NCBI RefSeq assembly: GCF_004324835.1
Contig: NW_021163023.1
Span: forward strand, 3,100,001 to 3,164,000
DNA: 64,000 nt
From: Dendronephthya gigantea
Taxonomy: Eukaryota; Cnidaria; Anthozoa; Malacalcyonacea; Nephtheidae
Direction of reading: 5' to 3'
Shown here piece after piece: positions 39,581-50,800 of the stretch (its first letter is position 1; the number at the start of each line of letters is the position of its first letter). The position numbers and the translations under genes were made by a program. The notes below the pieces were generated by a model. The model saw nothing but the letters and a program-made list of their open reading frames with translations. It was not told the DNA's origin and ran no database searches.

Positions 39581-42500
39581 GTGAGGCGTAGATCATTACG
39601 TTACCAGATCATTTTCGCTGTTATGATGTTGATTCTCAGTAAAGATTCTTCAAAATGTTTTTTGTTTCTTTTTGTTTTTTTGAGCTCCAGTTGCATTTGT
39701 GGATGCATGGATATCTCGGAAATCACAATTGTTAAGATTAAACGGGCGATTAAATTATTTGAAGAGGCTGTTTGCGAGAGTCCGTCCGGCTCTTTGCTTG
39801 TGAGGGAATGGCCCAGCGCTAGGTCTGACAATCTGCCCAATACAGAATGGTATACATCTCCTCCTATCTTGTTGTGGGACGTGATTTTTAGTCATCCTGA
39901 CCTTATTTCTCGATTTTCATGTCCATTTTGTTCGGCAACCTGTTTACGAAGATCTGGAAAGTGGGCAGATAAAACATGGGCCAGCTCATCATATGAACCT
40001 CGAGTTGTTTATGACACAAATTCTGCGATCCTTCTTGTTTCTCATATTTACCTTTGTTCGTCAAATCATCAAGTTCCTGCGCATCATCCATCGATCCTTT
40101 CTGCGCTTCCATCGTCGGTTTTTGTTCCATTTTTCCTAACTAATCGGGCGGGTTTCACAGTTGATATGTTAACCCAGCTATCTTCAATGGTCGACAATGG
40201 TTTAAGTTTTCATTCGATCGAGGATATTGTGTGTAATCAATATGAGCAATATTACTGGCGTCTTAGGTTACGGTACGAGCAAGACAGCTCAACATTAAAA
40301 CTTAGTGAAAACGTTATCCAGAGGCAGAGTTTTCCGCCATTTGATCAAAAGGCGTTTCCATTCCCACACGAAAAAATAATTAGATCAGTGTTTGTATCGT
40401 ATTCTTTGTTGTTCGATCAGCTCTTTTACGACGACATGGCTTGTCGTACATCTAGATGGCTTGCATGCGATCACACGTTTAAAAGTGCAGGCAACATTGG
40501 CTTCACTAGAGAGAGCGACGGACGCTGGATAAAGTTGATGAAATGTGTATTTATTGTTTTGGACAATAACGGTAAAATTATTCATTGGAGATTTACTAAA
40601 GGAGAATCATTCAATGAAGTAAGTGGCATTTTTAGAGAACTTAAGGACAGGTTTGAACGATTAAATACTGATTTAGAAGGTATTGTCATTGATAATTGCT
40701 GTAAATGGAGAAGTCAATTTCAGTCCCAATTCTTTCCAAACATTTTGGTAAAATTAGATCTTTTTCACGCTGTACAGCGATTTGTACACTTTACCTATGG
40801 CAATAAGATTAAATACAGATATATGCAAAGGGTACGGATTAATTTTTCGCCAATCAAATGATCTTGGAATCAAAAGATTACAACCAACTCCCGATAAAGA
40901 AACATTAATTGCAAATCTTGAAAGTTTCCAAAGATGGTGGAAATCTAAGACGTGGAAGGGAGAATATATTTTGAATCAAGCGGCAAAAAAAGCTATCTGC
41001 AATATAAAGTTGCATATTGTGAAAGGCTGCCTTAGTGGAATCCCTGTTAATGTATCAACATCGCGAAATGAACGACTTCACAGAAATATGAACAATGTTC
41101 TAAAGATAAATAAAATTGGACTGGAGACCGCATACGTAAGATGCTCCAGGCTTTTTTTCAAAATTAATAACCAAGGAAATAATTCAATTAAAAAACTTAT
41201 GGCTTGTTCAAAAGATCCACCGGACTTTTCCAAACGAGTGGAAAATTTCGGTTTTGAAACTTTTAGACAGATTGGTGGTGAGTTAGAAGCTATTATACCA
41301 GAAAAAAATGTTATGATTTACAAGTCGTTAGATGAGTTGAGCGAAGAAGTAATTTGTAATATCAGAAACGCTATCTCATCATCACTGCAAACAAGTGATG
41401 ATATTCAAGATGAACACACATACGCCAAAAACAAAGGTAGAGATAATAATATGGCAATGGCCATTGCTGATTCAGCTATTATTTTTTATGAATTATATAA
41501 AGGTTTGGAACACATTGGAGGAACGCGTTTACTTTTGAAAACTAATCTTGCACATCTAATTGGTCTTGAATATGGAAATACCTTTAATGCACTAAGAAAC
41601 ATGCGCTCACATTTTGCCACTGCGGCAACTACAGATGGTACAAAGGCGGTACTCACAGGACATCTTCAATTTTTTGGACTTGAAGAGGTGGAGGTTCCAG
41701 GTGATGGGAACTGCTTCTTTACCGCTGTTGCATTTCACCTTTCAACTGTATTGAACAAAGGAGCTTACAAAGTAATCGCTGATCATCTTAGGGACATTGG
41801 TTTGTTACCGACAATGTCTGTGCAAGAATTATCGACAAGATTGAGGAATCTAATCGTCCAAGAATGGAGAGGTGATTTCGCTTCTGATTATGCGAGTTTT
41901 TGCCAGATAATGTGGACTACTTATCTGAAGTCGAACATTACGAAAGGCCTGGTTTTTTTGGAGGTAATCTCGGTGATCTTATGCCAATGGCAATGGCAAA
42001 TGTATTGGGAATTCCACTCGGAATAATAACATCGGAACCCAGCACTCCTATAATTAACGTATGTCCACGTGGGTTTGTCATGACCGCAACACCAATTTTC
42101 TTGGCATATACGTCGTCAGGACCAGGTCACTATAACGCAGTTTCGCCCATAGTACCTTTGCATCCTTCAGGTATTGTTGTTTCCCAGTATGTGCATGTGA
42201 ATACGCGGAATGTGAACTTGCTATTAATCGGGTAGGGTCACATCTAATTGTAATAATAATAATCATTATCTACCAATTAATTTACTGCAATTCATTTTAT
42301 CATACCCATATTAACAGTTACTATATTACTACATTATTAATATAATTACCGTTTTAAGGCACTGTCGCACAACAGAGTCGCGTAATGTAGTGGACTGTAA
42401 AGAAAATTTTAAATCATCAACACCTGGACGTAAAGGTATGTAGAATTTCTGTGGCTTGTCCGATAATACTCAATAAGCCAAAAATCGATGAGATTTCAGC

Positions 42501-44003
42501 GGCATTCCGGCACGGCGGTGGGCGTTAAATCTTGTTCGTATTTTTTGTAAAATTTCGTAAGTCATGAAGTGTGCCCGACGTTCGCCGATATTGCATTTGG
42601 GATTCTTTTGATATATCATCGGAAAAGACTTTTGAACTGTCTGTATAAGAAATGACAAGTATCCTGGGAAATTTCTCTTTCTTTTTCTTTCCTGTTAAAG
42701 AAATATATCATGGGAAATCCCATTGTCCCCTTATAGCGCGCTAATATTTAGTACAACAGAAGCTTAATAGAAAACGGTTCTCCACTAGACGATTTTTATG
42801 ACTATTGTCTAAAAAATTCGCAACAAACATGCGCAGTAAGGAAATAAATGATAGTAAAAAAACTCTCAAGGGCTCGACATTGCGCACATTGCTGCTAAAG
42901 ATAGAGTAATGAATAGGGACAATTCCTTGTAACAGAATTAAGTGCTTCATGATTTGTAATGTATTTGTAAACAATGCATGCACATAAATCAGTATGCATT
43001 AACCTTGTTTCAAGTCGCAGCCATTTTATTGTTAAGTTCTAAATTTACTGAAAAACAGTATTAGAAAGCAAGATACTCCGGCTTCAGCGCGCCGGCTAGA
43101 GCGCCTGACTGGCTGACAACAAGTCAGTGCAGTTTCAAGTAGTCCTTTTCGGTAATTACGTCACAACTACATGGAAGGGAGGCTAAGGGGCCAAGATATA
43201 ATATTTTTATATTACATAAGCGATTCCTGGCCCCACAGCGTCGCTTCCATGTAGTTGTGACGTAATTACCAAAAAGGTCTATTGTACGCCCTTGTATAAA
43301 AATAGGGAGTTTACGATTTACTACGCGGCCAGCTCGACGACGCGCTGGCAAAACAAAGAAACACATCATGCAAGACAAAAGGGGTGAACAATTTGTAATC
43401 TCATCAGCTTTGATCAACAGCATTGCTATTCTCGGGGCGCGCTCAAACGAGTAATTTTCACGTGAAACGTCATAAGGAGTTTACTGAGTTTGAAAACGAT
43501 GAATCTAAATTGCTTTTACAGGTTGTAGTGTGGACAAACGACACAAGCGCAGAAAAATAGAATAGAGCAAAGCCGTTAAAGAATATAAAAGTTATAAGCG
43601 ATGCAACTGCATGATTAAATTTAAATCTTGTTGCGACAGATGCAAGTGCGTTGGTAAATGTGGTGGATGTACTTGCAAGACAAGAGTCGTCAAAGTTAGA
43701 AGGAAAACCAAATCTTCGCCTCGTGTTAAGCACATTTTACAGACGCAAAAAAATATATTACCTAGTGGATCTACACCTGAAGAAAATACTACAAATTTCT
43801 TGGAAGTCTGTGTTTTGTGTTCTATTATCAACTTTTTTCGATCTGGTTATTTCACATTATGGGATGCTGAAACGGTTTACAGTTTATACATTGGTGTCAT
43901 AGAAGGCTTATTTAACTTAAATATTGTTTTACCACTGAGAAAATGGCAAAAAGAGTTCATCTGGAAAAAGGTTTTAAAACTCAAAAAGGACTTTGAAATT
44001 TGA
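39581..44003 (+). CDS. DDE-type transposase fused to OTU-like cysteine protease and Cys-rich tail
   Basis: Main exon 39581 to about 42170, a probable small exon 42359-42435 and a last exon 43522-44003. The N-terminal part has a Cys/Trp module (CPFCSATCLRRSGKWADKTW, LCSSNH) and FFLTNRAGFTVDML. RNase H-like core: WLACDHTFKSAGNIG (first D), GIVIDNCCKW and VKLDLFHAVQRFVHF (second D), and TSRNERLHRNMN (E). After a linker comes an OTU-type protease: EVPGDGNCFFTAVAFHL (Cys nucleophile) and SSGPGHYNAV (His). The last exon gives a zinc-type cluster, CCDRCKCVGKCGGCTCK. OTU domains normally cleave ubiquitin; here it may be for ubiquitin removal or protein maturation (inference). Frame changes occur near 40840 and 41895, both at short homopolymers, plus an in-frame stop near 43560; the small exon's phase does not join exon 1 cleanly. 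Start codon is uncertain. Confidence 0.78.
43140..43281. repeat. Nested MITE with ~37-bp inverted repeats
   Basis: Ends read AGTCCTTTTCGGTAATTACG and, inverted, AGACCTTTTTGGTAATTACG, continuing identically through TCACAACTACATGGAAG. The element is 142 bp, non-coding, and inside the giant transposon, in what is probably a transposase intron. Confidence 0.75.
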
Positions 44004-44140
44004 CGGTTTTGAGATTTGCGCCGTATAAAAGTAAGCATTTAAAAATAAGAATAGGTTAAATTGGTCTTAATTTTGAGTGGAAATTGATACACGCCAGGGA
44101 CAGTTGAAAAGAATTCATCAACTATTGGCCGTCCGGCAGA

Positions 44141-44321
44141 AATTAGCCATTTCCCAATCGAGCAGGGGATTGGGTCTAGTCGCGAACCGCAAAGCATCTA
44201 TGGACTGTTTGGAGGAACAGGAAATATAAGTCTGAAATCATTTGTCCCTCCAAACAGTCCATGGATGCTTTGCGGTTCCCGACTAAACACAGTACCCTGC
44301 TCGATTGGGAAATGGCTAATT
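44141..44321. repeat. Nested foldback MITE with ~78-bp arms
   Basis: AATTAGCCATTTCCCAATCG starts the left arm and its inverted copy ends the right arm. The arms stay alike for about 78 bp (shared AACCGCAAAGCATC and ATGGACTGTTTGGAGG) around a centre of about 25 bp, so it would form a long hairpin. Confidence 0.85.
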
Positions 44322-44371
44322 GAACCTACGCCTTTTCGATGTTTGTGAAATGCTCTGACCACCAAGCCAAA

Positions 44372-44470
44372 GGCCTTGTTTATACACGGTAAAGAACAAA
44401 TTTGCGTGTAAACAGGCGAAAATGAACGAATTTCAGACCTAAATTCGTCCGGTAACGTTTAAACAAGGCT
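44372..44470. repeat. Short nested inverted-repeat element
   Basis: GGCCTTGTTTATAC at the left and GTTTAAACAAGGCT at the right make imperfect 14-bp inverted repeats around about 70 bp. MITE-like; family unknown. Confidence 0.5.
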
Positions 44471-44855
44471 TAAGATCAAGTTGACATAATGTGTCATTTC
44501 CACTAATGGGCTTAGCATATAGTTTATATTCACATTAATTAATTTATTTATGTCCCACAATGTTGATGTTAAAACTCAAGTACTTTATTGATTATTGTTT
44601 TTTATATCAAGACATATGCTAACATTGACATATTGTTAAGATTGCATGAAGCAACTTATAATGAAGTATGTAATATCTCGTCGCTATTTGCGTTCAGCAT
44701 TTAACACTCTAATTATGTTCGCCCATATATGCCAACCAAATTTCAACACAAAAACATATTAAATAATGTTTAACAACTTTGCCAGATCACGTAGTCCACA
44801 AGTACTACAGCAACACCATGCAGTTAACACTCCGGCTCCATCGATGTAATTAACC

Positions 44856-47800
44856 TTATTTACCATTTCGTGTACGTTTATCTAAAAATATGGTTTGGGT
44901 CAGTATTCTCAATTTGTGAGTTGTGATAAATGTGAGGAGTAAATTAGAACGTGCATATAATATACCTTTGAGTCCACTGTGCAATTTATCGAACAAACCA
45001 TCTGCCATTCTCCGTTTTCTTTTACCACCTTTGCTGTCTTTGCTTTTAAGGTTTTGAACGTCATTTTCAACTGTTTTTTGTGTATTTGCCAAGGCACCCT
45101 TGTCAAAGATGGTTTGTACATTTGTCAAGACACTGTCGTTGTCAAGAATGGTTTGTGTATTTGTCAAAACACTGTCGTTGTCAAGAATGGTTTCTACATT
45201 TGTCAAGACACTGTCGTTGTCAAGAATGGTTTCTACATTTGTCAAAACACTGTCGTTGTCAAGAATGGTTTGTGTATTTGGCAAGACACTGTCGTTGTCA
45301 AGAATAGTTTCTGCATTTGTCAAAACACTGTCGTTGTCAAAAATAGTTTCTACATTTGTCAAGACACTGTCGTTGTCAAGAATGGTTTGTGTATTTGTCA
45401 AAACACTGTCGTTGTCAAGAATAGTTTCTACATTTGTCAAGACACTGTCGTTGTCAAGAATGGTTTGTGTATTTGTCAAAACACTGTCGTTGTCAAGAAT
45501 AGTTTCTACATTTGTCAAAACACTGTCGTTGTCAAGAATGGTTTGTGCATTTGGCAAGACACTGTCGTTGTCAAGAATGGTTTCTACATTTGTCAAGACA
45601 CTGTCGTTGTCAAGAATGGTTTGTGTATTTGGCAAGACACTGTCGTTGTCAAGAATGGTTTCTACATTTGTCAAAACACTGTCGTTGTCAAGAATGGTTT
45701 GCACTTTTGTCCCACTTTTATCATTCCTCTTCCCAAGTTCTGTGAATAAAATACAAAAGTTAAATTAAAAGCGTATACTGAACAATAGGCAGGTCTCCTA
45801 AAAAGTACTCAGTCAGTAAAACTATTACGTTCAAATAAATTTAATCAAATAAAGGAGATGCTATATATATAACCGAAAATAGTAGCTACGTAATATTAAT
45901 TACTCGGGCTACTGTGGTCTAGGTCTAGCCGAGTCTAGGTTTCGCGATTATTATTTTTTTTTCGTGTCGCAGGCTTAGTCATCCGCGCGGACAGTCGCGT
46001 ACTTACAGTGTATCAATATAGCTCAGTTTCAGTGCAGTGTATTTACCGGCTACACAGCCCGAGTTAACGCCTACCGGGCGTCTTGTTAATTAATTAAACG
46101 CCTGTTCAACAGTTCTACAGGCAAATGTCATCGTATTAATTAATTAATTGACGCCTTTTGTATTCTTACTTTCATCCAAAACAGAGAGGTCATTTGGATC
46201 AAACCAGATCCTCTGTATATGTGCCGCGTTACATTGCTTGGGCCTCCGTCGGAATCGTACTTGCACCCCAACGCAACCAATATCTCTCGATTTTATGAAA
46301 CGACGAACTGAATTTTCAGTTACTGATGACAATAACTGATCGCCAGTTACTGACGCTTTTTTTCTCAGGAACTCCACCACATCTTTAACGTGGAACACCA
46401 CCGACTTTCCGCATGTGCATTTTGAAGGATTATGGTCATTATCAATAAAACGCATCACCTTTGCAAATTTAAGGAAATTATATCAGATTATTTCAATTAT
46501 GGTTGTTATAGACCATAGTCAAAGTGACTGAACAATATCAACAGAGTGGGCCAAAATGATAGTTTTAAGTAGGTTTATAACACATCGAAAATCAAGTGGG
46601 CATATAATTATCATATTTGTATACTTCACGCAAGGATACAGGGGCCGGTTGTTCAAAAGCCGGTTAACGCTAACCCAGGGTTATAGTGTTTATTTGCATA
46701 ATTTAGGCTACTAAAACCAGATTAATGCTTTGCCGGTATATTCTGGCTTTCCGACCATGAGTAAGAGGCTGGCGAAACATTCTGGTCTTAACAACCTTAT
46801 TTTAAATGACTGTATATTATCTAGTTTATTTTTATTTTTTCTTGGTAACGCTCATAGTTTCTACTATGGATTTATATGGCTTAAAATGTAAGCGCGCGTG
46901 TGAAATTAAAATAATATGCAACTAAAAAGTAAAAGAAGCAAGAAAACATACGTAATTTGGATCCTCTTTGGCCGCTAAAGGGAGCAAGTGATCATGTAGA
47001 AGTTTATGAATTACATTTGCATTATTCTGACACTTCTCATTCGATGTGGGCTGCTGTTCTGATTCTCTTAATGTGTAGCCTGGCAAAATAACTTCTTTCA
47101 TTGTCTCCCATACCAAGACATAATCGTCAGCTAGATCAACTTTTTCCAAAATCTGCATAGAAATAATGATATATAATAGCGAACTTAAACAAAGCTTAAC
47201 CTACTACAGGAACATAAAGAACAATTGAGAATTTGAGAATTTCAACAAACAGGACAAGGGTATAACTAGAAAAGCTTATAATACCAGACTATATATAATA
47301 GAAAAAATAAATCCGGAAATTATAGTAACTAAAATATTAGACGTCGTTGTAGCTCTGTTTTCCAACGGCAAAATACAGATTATCACGTCTTTTATACGTA
47401 CAGTATATGAAATTTAGGCAACTGCTATTTTAAACTGGATCCTATAGAACGTTTTCAATCAAACCCTGCGTTTACGGCTGTATTATTCAGTTTCATACGA
47501 TAGATACTGGAGATAAAATAAACATGCACATACATAGTCCGCATTTTCACTGACATGCATACACTGACACTGTGACAGTCTAATTTATGAGGCTATATTT
47601 AATCCGTACATATTTCAGTATTACATACTACATACTATATTTACCTTTTTGGCAGAGAAAAGCAGAAGTCCCATCATAAGTTTGACTCTATCATCAATTT
47701 GCATGCCCTTTTTTTCTATTTCTTCCTCTAGCTCTTCCAAAATAGTGAAGTAAGTGTCGTTTTCTGTGCATTCTTCGAGATTGTTATGCATACAGGTAGT

Positions 47801-50800
47801 GACAACGCAAATGCTTTTGTGCGCTTCATTCATAGCTGCTTTAACATTCATCTCAGCTAAGACTTTATCCTTTCCAGTTAGCCTTGGCGAAAGTGCTTTA
47901 AATTCAATTCGCAACCACCGAGAATTAATCCTATATGAATGATAGCTATACGTTTAGATCAGTCATGTACGTAAAATTTTAGCGTTAACTTCGTGGTTAA
48001 TTTCAAGTACTTCAAAAATAATAGTAAAACCCACCTTATAGTGAAACCCACCTAACTGACATATAATGAAGAATCTTATAACTATTTTGGCATTAACCCG
48101 AAGGATCGTGTATACTCTCACATATACGCAGTATTATAGTGATTATACTGTATGAACACACATACTTTTTTTCCGATGTGTCAAGGTTCGTGGAGACCAC
48201 GGGAACAGTATGCGGCTGCAAGGTGTTCTTCATTGTGGAACTTCCACACTACAGAGTGCATGTATAATAAGTAGACAAGTTAATTAAAGACGGCTTGCAA
48301 AAGCCTGGTTTCAGTATGATCGTTACGATCGCTGTATAAATATGTTCACTGGGACGGCTAAAAGTAAAAATTTTCTATATAATCGTATAACAATCGTGAT
48401 CGCTGCGATAAAAAACTGGGCTGGACTTCGATTTCACAAGACTTCGTGCGGAGTGTAAAGGGCTACTGTGAGTGTAGGGTGATGTGAGTATGAATAATAA
48501 AGTTGCTGTTTTGCTATTTTGGGTGGGTCAATATGATTACCAGACAATTACATACAAACATGCGTGAAATTGCAAACCTATACCAAGTTACTATAAGACT
48601 GTAATTTTTTGCATCTTTTCATTATCGTTTTAAGACGCTTAATTAATTGTTCACGCGGTCCGAGTTAAAGTTTTTTCAATATATTAAATTAGATTTAATT
48701 TCTGCTGCAAATTGATTGCTACTGCTTTTGCATTGTTTGCTGTCATTTCTGCGCAAAACCAAAAACAGTCAAAAGCGTTATACGTGTGCACGGTCTAATT
48801 GTCATCCAATCAATTTCCAACACGTACGCTGATTGGCTGCTCGAAACACAATTTCATTTTCAATCCTGGAGCTTTGGTAATGGTTATGCGTAACGCATAA
48901 ATATGTGGTCAATATAATACTTACGCCATTAAAAGAATTGACTGAAACATTTTTTAGGACCTTCATATCGGACGCATCATCCCAACCAAATGGAATAGTT
49001 GTGTTGCTTTGTCGATTTTCTATATATCTGCTGCTGGATTCTGAAAAAAATAAAGCTTGTTAACAAGTTCAATATACTTACTTGGTCACAAAAGTTTGTT
49101 AGTAGTACGATAACAAATTTATATATAAAGCGAACTGAATACAACCTTGGCAATGATGCATCATAAACGTTTTGTATTATAAGCTACTTTAAGCCACGCA
49201 ACCTAACTCACGGATTACAGGCATATTTACCCTTGAAAAACCTGATAAGATTGTTAACTTAGGTCTAACCCCTGTAGAGTTTTTAAAGATCTTGGCTTGC
49301 GATATTGAGTTATATTTTGCTTACATGGCTTAATTGTTTTGTCTACGTTCATAGCAATTAGTTATTATAGCTGCTAAAGCCCCGTTTACACTACAGTCTA
49401 TTTATCGGCACGGCACGGCTAAAATGGGCACGCGTACCTTTAAATCGGGTGTAGTGTAAACGGGGCTTAAAGCCTATAACATATGGTGTTTAGGAGTCTA
49501 TACTGAGGTGCATATATTTTATTAATTCTTAGTTAATTTCAAGAAATTTGAGATGCTCGATCATGTTCAACGTTCGGCACGGCAATTTTCATTCGGTTTG
49601 GCTATAGTGTATAAACCAGGAATTAGGGAGTAGTTCATCAAAAGGCAAATAGGATCATTATCTCAAATAATGATCAAACCCGAAAAACTGAAGTCACATG
49701 AAGCACTATAAGACAACATAAACGCACTTTATTTAATTATTTTGTAAGCAGACAAACATTTAAGTTTAAAAAAAATTTGGGTGAATCGTTAACTTGAATA
49801 GATGCAACATTTGGAATAATCGTCACAACTCAAGGTCCATAAGATGTATCTAAAGTATAGCATGCATTTATTTGGCCATATGAGTAAAACCACTAACCAC
49901 ACGTAAATTTCGTATGCCAAATATACTCATTACAGCTTTCAAGGCGGTAGTCTTTCCCGATACTGATGGTCCCATGAGCACTGGAATGGCACATCCATCA
50001 AATTTTTTTAATATAAGATCATAATTACACGCCATGCTACTGCCAGCATGGGCCAACACAACTTGGGGATAGTTGTTTTGAAACAACGCCTTCTCCGTGA
50101 CCAAAGTCGTTTAAATGCTGCTCCATCATCTAAATCTAAACATAATTATAAAACTCTTTACCTTCTAGCGATTGAAACTAATATTAATGCTCAGGTGCAA
50201 TTAATGATAATTTACTGAGTTTCAAAATCAACGTTCTTCATTGCAAATTTAAATACTTTCGAGTTTGGAGGAAAATAATTCAGTGTAATTTTTATAAATT
50301 ATCTTTTAAAGAAGCTATAGTAATTCTTTAGTACTTATTCTTTAACGATAACACTATTATTAAAGTTATACGGAGAAGATAGCTGCGAAGATTATCCATA
50401 ACTGTCTATTGTATACCGGTAATAAACCCTGATGACTAATTCTTTACTGAATGGATAAAAAAAGAAGGCATATGAAGGTACATGTATTTTACCACTGCTA
50501 ATTTTCGTAAATATGGCAAGCTACTTGCTTCCATCGAAACATATGCTCTTTCGTCTTGCGGGATAAGCCTTCCATTCTTGTCGACATGCACATGTGGATT
50601 AAAAACCCATACATCATCAGTTTTTTGTTTTCCAACAATCTGTATAAAATATAGCATGAAACTGAGGGCGGCATTTAATGATATTTTTGCTTGTCCCTGC
50701 GGCGTTTATTTGAGGGAGGCGTTTATCGAGTAATTACGGTAATATATATCACCATTTAGCCGCAAAAGGGCGAAACAGCTATCCGCAGATGCTAATAGTG

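Noticed and set aside
44979-45749. Plus-strand 256- and 222-codon ORFs opposite the 13-residue repeats
   Set aside because: All frames of a 39-bp repeat without stops stay open. The minus frame joins cleanly to flanking exons, so the plus frames are shadows.
46080-46155. TTAATTAATTAA runs as paired repeat ends
   Set aside because: Simple AT repeats; no element boundaries can be fixed.
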